A stretch of 5,643 bases of DNA from CAZWKX01 sp964633975 (GTDB lineage: Bacteria > Actinomycetota > Acidimicrobiia > Spongiisociales > UBA11373): positions 1 through 5,643 of the forward strand of contig CAZWKX010000064.1 of NCBI GenBank assembly GCA_964633975.1, written 5' to 3'. The notes under the pieces were generated by a model. That model ran no database searches, was not told where the DNA came from, and saw nothing but the letters and a program-made list of their open reading frames with translations. A program made the translations under genes and the position numbers. This document shows positions 1-4,742 of this stretch, piece by piece; position 1 is the stretch's first letter, and each line of letters begins with the position of its first letter.

Positions 1-1
1 T

Positions 2-136
2 GTGGCGCTCACCCTGGTCGGAGCTTTGATGGCTATGAGGGAGAAGGGTATCGGAATGCCTTCGGCCGACGACTTCAGGTCGTTTGGCGGCGGCGGCGGC
101 GCAGCTCCGCCTCCTCCCCCGCCTCCTCCGGCGTAG
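2..136 (+). CDS. C-terminal end of an unrecognised membrane-associated protein (5' end outside window)
   Basis: Forty-four codons are open from the window edge to a TAG at 134-136. The first dozen residues (VALTLVGALMAM) look like the end of a transmembrane helix. A charged linker follows (REKGIGMPSADDFRSF), then a low-complexity tail of five Gly, two Ala, eight Pro and one Ala. I see no Shine-Dalgarno sequence for any start inside the window, so it is probably the 3' part of a longer gene entering from the left. The positive residues right after the helix suggest the tail is cytoplasmic (positive-inside rule, inference). Eight consecutive prolines would be expected to need EF-P for smooth translation. 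A strong hairpin begins 19 bp after the stop. I do not recognise the family and assign no function. The Gly/Pro run also raises a small chance that the exact end is a frame artefact of GC-rich repeats. Confidence 0.55.
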   Translation: MALTLVGALMAMREKGIGMPSADDFRSFGGGGGAAPPPPPPPPA

Positions 137-155
137 GGACCATCTACCAAGGCTT

Positions 156-181
156 CTGGGGGTCGCTTCGGCGGCCCTCAG
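156..181 (+). terminator. UUCG-capped hairpin, probable terminator of the upstream gene
   Basis: Bases 156-166 pair with 171-181 in an 11-bp stem (two G-U wobbles) around the tetraloop TTCG closed by C-G, the extra-stable cUUCGg type. It starts 19 bp after the TAG at 136 and lies between two convergent genes. No T-run follows, which is common for actinobacterial terminators. On the opposite strand the loop reads CGAA, so the structure suits plus-strand transcripts better. Confidence 0.6.
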
Positions 182-234
182 TCGCGACTTGGGCGCGTCT
201 GAGCCTGCTGTGGGAACGAGGGGGAGGGCGCGGC

Positions 235-321
235 CTAGTTGCCCCGACCGGCGTTGGGGCGACGGCCGTGATTGGCCTTGCTTCGACGGGCGCGCAGCTT
301 GCGGCGTTTTGCCTTGGCCAT
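235..321 (-). CDS. 50S ribosomal protein bL37 (28 aa)
   Basis: This is a 28-codon ATG-to-TAG gene on the minus strand. The product starts MAKAKRRKLRARRSK, a very basic stretch, and continues ANHGRRPNAGRGN. The segment SKANHGRRPNA closely matches the C-terminus of the roughly 24-residue actinobacterial ribosomal protein bL37 (KANHGKRPNA as I recall it), which was found in mycobacterial 50S cryo-EM structures. The role is therefore a structural component buried in 23S rRNA. Thirteen of 28 residues are Lys or Arg, and there are no acidic residues. It is four residues longer than the mycobacterial protein, through the tail GRGN. There is no Shine-Dalgarno sequence upstream. A TACCCT hexamer ends 9 bp before the ATG, so a leaderless or near-leaderless mRNA is likely. 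It is divergent from rsmI (64-bp gap) and convergent with the gene at the left edge. It is short enough to be missed by automatic annotation. The identification rests on memory of the motif, not on a search. Confidence 0.85.
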   Translation of the reverse strand: MAKAKRRKLRARRSKANHGRRPNAGRGN

Positions 322-330
322 GACCGGGGG

Positions 331-336
331 AGGGTA
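331..336 (-). promoter_or_regulatory. Candidate -10 element (TACCCT) for bL37
   Basis: On the minus strand TACCCT fits the actinobacterial -10 pattern TANNNT and ends 9 bp before the bL37 ATG, which places the transcription start within a few bases of the start codon. No convincing -35 element sits 16-18 bp upstream. The same hexamer occurs upstream of metG. Confidence 0.35.
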
Positions 337-373
337 ACAGCAGAACGAGGGGAATCCATCATCGTGTCCGGTC

Positions 374-379
374 TATGCT
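374..379 (+). promoter_or_regulatory. Candidate -10 element (TATGCT) for a leaderless rsmI transcript
   Basis: TATGCT fits TANNNT and ends 6 bp before the GTG start of rsmI, the spacing expected when transcription begins at the start codon. No Shine-Dalgarno sequence precedes that GTG, which agrees with a leaderless mRNA. The -35 region is not recognisable. Confidence 0.45.
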
Positions 380-385
380 CGCCGT

Positions 386-1243
386 GTGCCGGGAACGCTG
401 ATTCTCTGCGCCGGGCCCATCGGCAACCTTGGTGATGCCGCCCCTCGTCTCGCCGAGGTGCTGGGCGACGCCGACATCGTCTACGCCGAAGACACCAGGC
501 GGGCGCACATCCTTCTCCGGCATCTCGGGGTACGGGCTCCGCTGCACTCCTACTTCGCCGGTAACGAGGCCGACAGGGCCTCCGAGCTGAAGGCGCGCCT
601 CGAAGCCGGACAGACCGTGGCGCTGCTCACCGACGCCGGGACACCGGCCATCTCCGATCCCGGTCTCAGCGCGGTGCGCGTCGCATCGTCGGTGGGCGCC
701 GCGGTCACCGGCGTACCGGGGCCGAGCGCGGTGACGCTGGCGGCGGCGGTCTCCGGCCTGCCTGCCGATAGGTTCGTCTTCGAGGGGTTCCTGCCCAGGC
801 GCGGAGAGCGCCGCTCCGCCCGGCTCGAGGAGCTCACCACCGAGGCACGGACGGTGATCCTTTTCTGTGCTCCGGGCCGGCTCGCCGGTGATCTGGCCGA
901 TCTTCGCGACGCTCTGGGTGCCGACCGGCCCTGCGTCGTCTGCCGTGAGCTGACCAAAGCCCATGAGGAGGTGTGGCGGGGGACGCTCGGCGGCGCCGCC
1001 GAGCACTGGGCCGAGTCGCCGGCGCGGGGCGAGGTCACTCTGGTCATCGGTGGAGCGGCCGAGGCGCCTCCCGACATGGGGAGCGCGCTGGACCTGGTCG
1101 ACGAGCTGGTGACGGCGGGCACCTCGCCCTCGGAGGCGTGCCGCATCGTCGCTGCGGAGGGGGGTATTCGGCGCCGCGCCCTTTATGAGGTGCTCATGGC
1201 GAGGAGACGGCAACAGGAGCCGGCCGAAGACGGCTCCGAGTAG
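386..1243 (+). CDS. rsmI: 16S rRNA (cytidine(1402)-2'-O)-methyltransferase RsmI
   Basis: RsmI uses S-adenosylmethionine to 2'-O-methylate C1402 of 16S rRNA in the decoding centre of the 30S subunit. The 285-residue product has the family's full length and its landmarks. These are the N-terminal PIGNLGD (residues 11-17), the YAEDTRRAHILLRHLGV segment, and the signature TDAGTPAISDPG (usually SDAGTPLISDPG). A PGPSAV stretch and a GFLPRRG segment follow, with a C-terminal helix ending RRRALYEVLMARR, equivalent to the usual K-x-LY-x motif. The GTG start puts the product on the family's canonical N-terminus (GTLxxxxxPIGNLGD), and no better in-frame start lies upstream. There is no Shine-Dalgarno sequence, and translation is probably leaderless. 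It is divergent from bL37 and convergent with abrB. The last codons form part of a hairpin. Identification is secure. Confidence 0.97.
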   Translation: MPGTLILCAGPIGNLGDAAPRLAEVLGDADIVYAEDTRRAHILLRHLGVRAPLHSYFAGNEADRASELKARLEAGQTVALLTDAGTPAISDPGLSAVRVASSVGAAVTGVPGPSAVTLAAAVSGLPADRFVFEGFLPRRGERRSARLEELTTEARTVILFCAPGRLAGDLADLRDALGADRPCVVCRELTKAHEEVWRGTLGGAAEHWAESPARGEVTLVIGGAAEAPPDMGSALDLVDELVTAGTSPSEACRIVAAEGGIRRRALYEVLMARRRQQEPAEDGSE

Positions 1244-1260
1244 AGGACCGCTTTGGTCCT
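1216..1260. terminator. Two tandem hairpins at the rsmI/abrB convergent junction
   Basis: The first hairpin pairs GGAGCCG (1216-1222) with CGGCTCC (1231-1237) around an 8-nt loop inside the last rsmI codons. The second pairs AGGACC (1244-1249) with GGTCCT (1255-1260) around GCTTT, directly after the rsmI stop and overlapping the abrB stop codon. Both are symmetric and could act on either strand. The stems are short and no clear T-run follows, so termination is plausible but not certain. Confidence 0.45.
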
Positions 1261-1519
1261 ACCGCTTGCGCCCGAGTTTCTCGATGACGTAGTCGCCCGG
1301 CTCGAGCACGACAACCTCATCGGAGAGATTCACCCTGCGCTTCTTGTCGATCTTGAACTGCGCCACCACCTTGGGGATGCGAGGACGGATGGCGATGTGG
1401 TCGCCTTCGAGCGTGATCTCGAGCTGGTCGCCCTCACGCACTCCAAGCACGTGGCGCATTTCGGCCGGAATGACAATCCGGCCCAGGTCATCGATCTTCC
1501 GGACGATCCCGGTGTTCAT
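1259..1519 (-). CDS. AbrB/SpoVT family transition-state-type DNA-binding regulator
   Basis: The 86-residue product begins MNTGIVRKIDDLGRIVIPAE and runs to about residue 46 (IAIRP) as a swapped-hairpin AbrB DNA-binding domain. It closely resembles the N-terminus of Bacillus AbrB (STGIVRKVDELGRVVIPIE), including the basic Arg/Lys residues and the GRIVIP core. The family binds DNA as dimers or tetramers and usually represses many promoters. Residues 47-86 (for example KVVAQFKIDKKRRVNL and VLEPGDYVIEKLGRKR) do not look like the Bacillus multimerisation domain and end strongly basic. The chosen ATG has an excellent GGAGGT 9 bp upstream, whereas an in-frame ATG at 1630 would add 37 unrelated residues. 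It lies on the strand opposite to both neighbours, convergent with rsmI and divergent from metG, as abrB does in B. subtilis. The free-standing gene has no toxin partner beside it, which argues against a MazE-type antitoxin. The target genes are unknown. Confidence 0.9.
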   Translation of the reverse strand: MNTGIVRKIDDLGRIVIPAEMRHVLGVREGDQLEITLEGDHIAIRPRIPKVVAQFKIDKKRRVNLSDEVVVLEPGDYVIEKLGRKR

Positions 1520-1528
1520 CTCGGTTGC

Positions 1529-1534
1529 ACCTCC
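1529..1534 (-). promoter_or_regulatory. Ribosome binding site of the abrB-like gene
   Basis: GGAGGT on the minus strand lies 9 bp before the ATG at 1519 and decides this start over the upstream in-frame ATG. It is the strongest Shine-Dalgarno match in the window, in contrast to bL37, rsmI and metG, which have none. Confidence 0.85.
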
Positions 1535-1592
1535 AGAGGTTGATGCACGGTCGCGAAGCTGACGGCACCTCGCGTTCGGGATTACCACTCCC

Positions 1593-1598
1593 AGCATA
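1593..1598 (-). promoter_or_regulatory. Candidate -10 element (TATGCT) for abrB
   Basis: TATGCT, preceded directly by TG, fits TANNNT on the minus strand. Transcription from it would begin near 1586 and give a leader of about 66 nt carrying the GGAGGT site. It overlaps the first ACTCCCAGCA repeat, so a protein bound there would cover the promoter. No clear -35 element is visible. Confidence 0.3.
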
Positions 1599-1638
1599 CA
1601 GGCCTTGCCAGGCCGCCGCGTCCCTTCCACGGACCGGA

Positions 1639-1664
1639 TTGACGCAGCCGTGCCAGGCTACCCT
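1639..1664 (+). promoter_or_regulatory. Candidate promoter of the metG-tatD-rsmA-ispE operon
   Basis: TTGACG at 1639-1644 resembles a -35 box and TACCCT at 1659-1664 resembles a -10 box (TANNNT). The 14-bp spacing is shorter than the usual 16-18, so one of the two may be coincidental. TACCCT would start transcription near 1671 and give a leader of about 12 nt without a Shine-Dalgarno sequence. I see no riboswitch or T-box structure in this spacer, and it is too short for one. Confidence 0.35.
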
Positions 1665-1682
1665 GTGAGACTCCCAGCAGCC

Positions 1683-3176
1683 ATGAAGTACTTCACCACG
1701 CCCATCTATTACGTCAACGACGCGCCGCACATCGGGCATGCCTACACCACGATCACCGCGGACGCTGTGGCGCGCTGGAACCGCCTCTGCGGGGGCAAGA
1801 CCTTCTTCCTCACCGGTACCGACGAGCACGGGCTCAAAGTGCAGCGTGCCGCCGAGGAGAACGGGATCACCGCCCAGGAGCAGGCCGATCGATTCGCGGT
1901 GCGATTCCGCGAGGTGTGGAAGCTGCTCGGCATCAGCAACGACGACTTCATCCGCACCACCGAGCCGCGCCACTACACCGCGGTCCGCAAGCTGCTTCAG
2001 GCCTGCTACGACAACGGCGACATCGAGCTGGGCACCTATGAGGGCTTCTACTCGGTGGCCGACGAGACCTACATCACCGCCGACGAGGTGCCCGAGCTGG
2101 AGCGCCTGGGCCGCCCGGTCATCCGCATGGAAGAAGAGAACTACTTCTTCAAGTTGAGCCGTTACGAGGACGACCTGCTCGAGTGGTACGAGGATCATCC
2201 GGACTTCGTGCAGCCGGTCGTGCGCCGCAACGAGGCGCTCGGCTTTATCCGGCAGGGACTGAAGGACTTCTCCATCAGCCGCACCTCGATCGATTGGGGC
2301 ATTCCCATACCTTGGGACGAGAAGCACGTGACCTACGTGTGGTTCGATGCCTTGACCAACTACCTCACCGCGGCCGGGTACGGCACCGGCGACGACGAGT
2401 TCGCCGAACGGTGGGCCGGGGCCGTCCACTTGATCGGCAAGGACATCCTGCGTTTCCACTGCGTCTACTGGCCGGCCATGTTGCTTTCGGCGGGCCTGGA
2501 GCCGCCGCGCAACATCCATGTTCACGGTTTCCTGCTGGTCGGGGGCGAGAAGATGTCGAAGACCAGGGCCAACCAGGTCGCGCCGGCCGACCTGGTTGCC
2601 GACTTCGGCGTCGACGGGTTCCGCTACCACCTGCTCCGAGACCAGCCTTTTGGCCCCGACGCGCCGTTCTCGTACGAGGGCATGGTGGCTCGCTACAACG
2701 CCGATCTCGCCAACAACTTGGGAAACCTGTTGGCGCGGGTGGCCGCGGTGGTGACGTCCAAATGCGGTGGGGTGGGCCCGGCGCCGTCTGCGGACGGACC
2801 GCTCGCCCGGGTGGCCGCAGACATCTACGCCGAAACGGCCGCGGCTTGGCGGGCGATGGCGCCGTCGGTGGCTCTCGAGGCCACGTGGCGCCTGATCCGG
2901 GAGGCGAACGCCCACCTCGAGGCGAACGAACCGTGGAAAGCCGACCCCGGCCCGGAGGTCGACGTCGTCATGGGGGATGCCCTGGAGGTCCTGCGCCTGG
3001 TCGCCGTGCTGGCCAGCCCGGCGATACCGCAGACCTGTGCCACCATCTGGTCCCGCATCGGGCTCGAAGGCTTGCCCGTCGACGTGCCGCTGCCCCAGGC
3101 GGCGGAGTGGGGGCGGTACCCCGGCGGTGTTCCCGTGACGAAAGGGGCCCCGCTATTCCCGCGCATCACGGCGTGA
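1683..3176 (+). CDS. metG: Methionyl-tRNA synthetase, zinc-knuckle-free type
   Basis: MetRS charges initiator and elongator tRNA-Met with methionine in the cytoplasm, using ATP. The 497-residue product has the class I Rossmann fold signatures: HIGH at residues 16-19, the TGTDEHG segment near residue 40, WFDALTNYL in the methionine pocket region, and KMSKT at 290-294 in place of the common KMSKS. The connective-peptide region around residues 119-130 reads YEGFYSVADETY, with no Cys pairs, so the zinc knuckle is absent. A helical anticodon-binding domain follows, with ANEPWK as its usual landmark. There is no C-terminal EMAP-like tRNA-binding domain. The ATG at 1683 matches the normal N-terminus (MKYFTTPIYYVND), while an in-frame ATG at 1605 would add 26 poor residues. 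It is the first gene of the operon and its stop overlaps tatD by 4 bp. It is divergent from abrB. Confidence 0.98.
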   Translation: MKYFTTPIYYVNDAPHIGHAYTTITADAVARWNRLCGGKTFFLTGTDEHGLKVQRAAEENGITAQEQADRFAVRFREVWKLLGISNDDFIRTTEPRHYTAVRKLLQACYDNGDIELGTYEGFYSVADETYITADEVPELERLGRPVIRMEEENYFFKLSRYEDDLLEWYEDHPDFVQPVVRRNEALGFIRQGLKDFSISRTSIDWGIPIPWDEKHVTYVWFDALTNYLTAAGYGTGDDEFAERWAGAVHLIGKDILRFHCVYWPAMLLSAGLEPPRNIHVHGFLLVGGEKMSKTRANQVAPADLVADFGVDGFRYHLLRDQPFGPDAPFSYEGMVARYNADLANNLGNLLARVAAVVTSKCGGVGPAPSADGPLARVAADIYAETAAAWRAMAPSVALEATWRLIREANAHLEANEPWKADPGPEVDVVMGDALEVLRLVAVLASPAIPQTCATIWSRIGLEGLPVDVPLPQAAEWGRYPGGVPVTKGAPLFPRITA

Positions 3177-3931
3177 GCGCCTGGGTCGACAGCCACTGTC
3201 ACCTGCATCTCTGTGATGCCGAGCCGGCTCTGCTCGTGTCGCGCGCTGTGGACGCCGGCGTCGCCTGGATGGTGTGCCTGGGCACCGACGTCGCCGGGTC
3301 CGAGAGGTCCCTGCAGCTCGCCTCCGAATTCCCCGGGGTGGTGTTGGCCGGCGTCGGCTTGCACCCGCACGACGCCTCGCACTGGCCCGAGGAAGGTGGC
3401 CGGATCGCCGATCTGGCGCGGCGGGCCGTCGCCGTGGGAGAGTGCGGCCTCGACTTCTACCGCGACCTCTCGCCGCGCCACCAGCAGATCCAGGCCTTCC
3501 GTGAACAGGCGGCTCTCGCCGCCGAGCTGGACAAGCCGCTGGTGGTGCACTGCCGGGACGCTTTCACCCAGCTGTACGACGAGGTGGAGCGCCTCGGCAT
3601 CGGTCCGCGGACCGTGCTGCACTGCTGGACCGGCGGGCCTCGCTGGACCAAACGCTTCTCAGCCCTCGGGGTGACTTTCTCCTTCGCCGGGCCCATCACC
3701 TACGAGACGGGCGATACGCTGCGGCTCGCCGCCGAAGAGGCGCCGCGGGACCGGACCATGGTCGAGACCGACAGCCCGTACCTGACGCCGCCCCCCGATC
3801 GCCGGGCGCCCAACGAGCCGGCCAACGTGGTCAAGGTCGGCGAGGCTCTGGCTCGCGTCTGGGGCGTCGAGCCCGCAGAGGTGGCGCGCTTGACCGGCGC
3901 CACCGCTGCCGGGGTGTTCCGCCGTGGCTAG
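3173..3931 (+). CDS. tatD: TatD family metal-dependent hydrolase (deoxyribonuclease/exonuclease type)
   Basis: The 252-residue product is a TIM-barrel amidohydrolase-superfamily enzyme. TatD proteins act as metal-dependent DNases (3'-5' exonuclease activity in E. coli TatD), and the exact role in this organism is unknown. Metal ligands appear in family order: H8 and H10 in DSHCHLH, E90 in GECGLDFYR, H126 in VVHCRDA, H150 in LHCWTGG (commonly HCFSG), and D200 in ETDSPYLTP. GLHPHDA and NEPANV are also present. The length is typical and no ligand is missing. The GTG start at 3173 lies within the metG stop (GTGA, 4-bp overlap), there is no Shine-Dalgarno sequence at a suitable distance, and translation is probably coupled to metG. 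The open frame extends far upstream of 3173, but that part is not TatD-like and overlaps metG. Its 3' end overlaps rsmA by 8 bp. tatD next to metG is a widespread arrangement. Confidence 0.95.
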   Translation: MSAWVDSHCHLHLCDAEPALLVSRAVDAGVAWMVCLGTDVAGSERSLQLASEFPGVVLAGVGLHPHDASHWPEEGGRIADLARRAVAVGECGLDFYRDLSPRHQQIQAFREQAALAAELDKPLVVHCRDAFTQLYDEVERLGIGPRTVLHCWTGGPRWTKRFSALGVTFSFAGPITYETGDTLRLAAEEAPRDRTMVETDSPYLTPPPDRRAPNEPANVVKVGEALARVWGVEPAEVARLTGATAAGVFRRG

Positions 3932-4742
3932 CGAGCCCCTGGGACGGGCCGCCACCGCGGAGCTGCTCAGCCGCCACGGGATCCGGCCGCGCAAGTCGCT
4001 GGGACAGAACTTCCTCGTCGACCCCAACGTCGTCCGCAAGATCGTCGCCGCCGCCGGCGTCGAAGTTGGGACCAAGGTGCTCGAGGTCGGCGCCGGGGCC
4101 GGCACGCTGACCCGCGGGTTGGCCGCCGCCGGTGCCCGGGTGCTCACGTTCGAGGTGGACGAGCGGCTGCGCCCGCTTCTCGACGCCGCGCTGGCGGGCC
4201 TCGACAACGTCGAGGTGCGTTTCGCCGATGCCGCCAGAGCGGATCTTCCCGCGATGCTCGAAGGTGACGGCTGGGTGATGGTGGCCAACCTCCCCTACAA
4301 CGTGGGGACGCCGCTGCTGCTGGGGCTGCTCCGCCGCGCTTCGCAGATCGGCCGGTTCGTGGTCATGCTGCAGCGGGAGGCCGCCGAGCGCCTCGCCGCC
4401 GCCCCCGGGTCGAAGGTGTACGGACTGCCCTCGGTGGTGGCCCAGCTGCACGGCTCGGTCGACATTGCCTTCAGGGTCGCTCCCTCGGTCTTCCTGCCGC
4501 CGCCACAGGTCGGATCGGCCGTCGTCGTCATCCGGAGGCATCCGGCTCACCCGCTCGCCGAAGAGGCCGTGCGGCTGGCCGCGGCTGCGTTCGGGCAACG
4601 CCGCAAGATGCTACGCAGGTCACTGCGCGGCATCGTGGGCGAGGAGGAGCTGGGGGCCGCCGGCATCGACCCGACGCGGCGCGCCGAGGAGCTGGCTCCG
4701 AGCGACTACCTTGCCATTGCCGAGGTGAGCCGTGCACGCTGA
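3924..4742 (+). CDS. rsmA: 16S rRNA (adenine(1518)-N6/adenine(1519)-N6)-dimethyltransferase RsmA (KsgA)
   Basis: RsmA dimethylates A1518 and A1519 in helix 45 of 16S rRNA during late 30S assembly, and its loss confers kasugamycin resistance. The 272-residue product equals the E. coli length (273). It shows KSLGQNFLVD (residues 24-33), SAM-binding motif I VLEVGAGAGTLT (52-63), the acidic EVDERL after the next strand, and the catalytic NLPYN (122-126). Then come QREAAERL, the FLPPPQVGSAVV segment and FGQRRKMLRRSL in the C-terminal domain. The GTG start at 3924 overlaps tatD by 8 bp and gives the usual N-terminal extension before KSLGQNF. No strong Shine-Dalgarno sequence is seen, so coupling to tatD is likely. 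Its stop lies 11 bp into ispE. All key residues are intact. The rpfB and rnmV genes that often separate tatD from rsmA are absent. Confidence 0.98.
   Translation: MASEPLGRAATAELLSRHGIRPRKSLGQNFLVDPNVVRKIVAAAGVEVGTKVLEVGAGAGTLTRGLAAAGARVLTFEVDERLRPLLDAALAGLDNVEVRFADAARADLPAMLEGDGWVMVANLPYNVGTPLLLGLLRRASQIGRFVVMLQREAAERLAAAPGSKVYGLPSVVAQLHGSVDIAFRVAPSVFLPPPQVGSAVVVIRRHPAHPLAEEAVRLAAAAFGQRRKMLRRSLRGIVGEEELGAAGIDPTRRAEELAPSDYLAIAEVSRAR
4722..4728 (+). promoter_or_regulatory. Ribosome binding site of ispE inside the rsmA 3' end
   Basis: GAGGTGA, read within rsmA codons, lies 5 bp (from GAGGT) before the GTG at 4732. It supports this start for ispE and a separate initiation event in addition to coupling. 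Confidence 0.65.

Larger units (their letters stand above)
1587..1679. repeat. Two pairs of exact short repeats in the abrB-metG spacer
   Basis: ACTCCCAGCA occurs at 1587-1596 and 1670-1679, and TGCCAGGC at 1606-1613 and 1651-1658, all in the same orientation. The distance between the two motif types is 19 bp in both halves, in mirrored order (A-T then T-A). One copy of the 10-mer overlaps the abrB -10 candidate and the other lies in the short metG leader. They could be operators for a regulator of both genes, possibly AbrB itself, but this is inference. Confidence 0.4.

Noticed and set aside
84..323. Plus-strand open frame of 79 codons starting inside the left-edge gene
   Set aside because: It has no ribosome binding site and its product is Arg/Leu/Ala-rich without motifs. 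It crosses the hairpin and lies opposite the bL37 gene, which has a recognisable product.
359..1213. Minus-strand open frame of 284 codons opposite rsmI
   Set aside because: It mirrors rsmI codons, shows no known motif and has low-complexity Arg/Gly/Pro composition. It would also collide with the secure rsmI gene.
1259..1519. Reading the AbrB-like protein as a MazE-type antitoxin of a toxin-antitoxin pair
   Set aside because: No toxin frame lies beside it on the same strand. The neighbour downstream is the convergent rsmI and upstream is the divergent metG, and the N-terminus resembles AbrB more than short MazE antitoxins.
1601..1614. Small hairpin GGCCT-TGCC-AGGCC between abrB and metG as a terminator
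   Set aside because: It has only five base pairs and no T-run, and it lies between divergent genes where no terminator is needed. One of the TGCCAGGC repeats already accounts for it.
1605..1682. Earlier ATG for metG adding 26 residues
   Set aside because: The added residues are unlike any MetRS N-terminus and no ribosome binding site precedes them. The canonical MKYFTTPIYYVND begins at 1683.
1520..1682. A T-box or SAM riboswitch controlling metG
   Set aside because: The whole spacer is 163 bp, the likely leader is only about 12 nt, and I see neither a T-box motif nor the stems of a SAM riboswitch.
1488..2915. Minus-strand open frame of 475 codons opposite metG
   Set aside because: It is the antisense shadow of metG in a GC-rich genome. 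The translation is rich in Val, Gly, Arg and His with no recognisable domain, and it overlaps a certain gene along its length.
2183..3172. Long in-frame extension of tatD upstream of 3173
   Set aside because: The extension is Arg/Gly-rich sequence in a shifted frame of metG, with no domain. The TatD fold begins at SAWVDSHCHLH right after the GTG at 3173.
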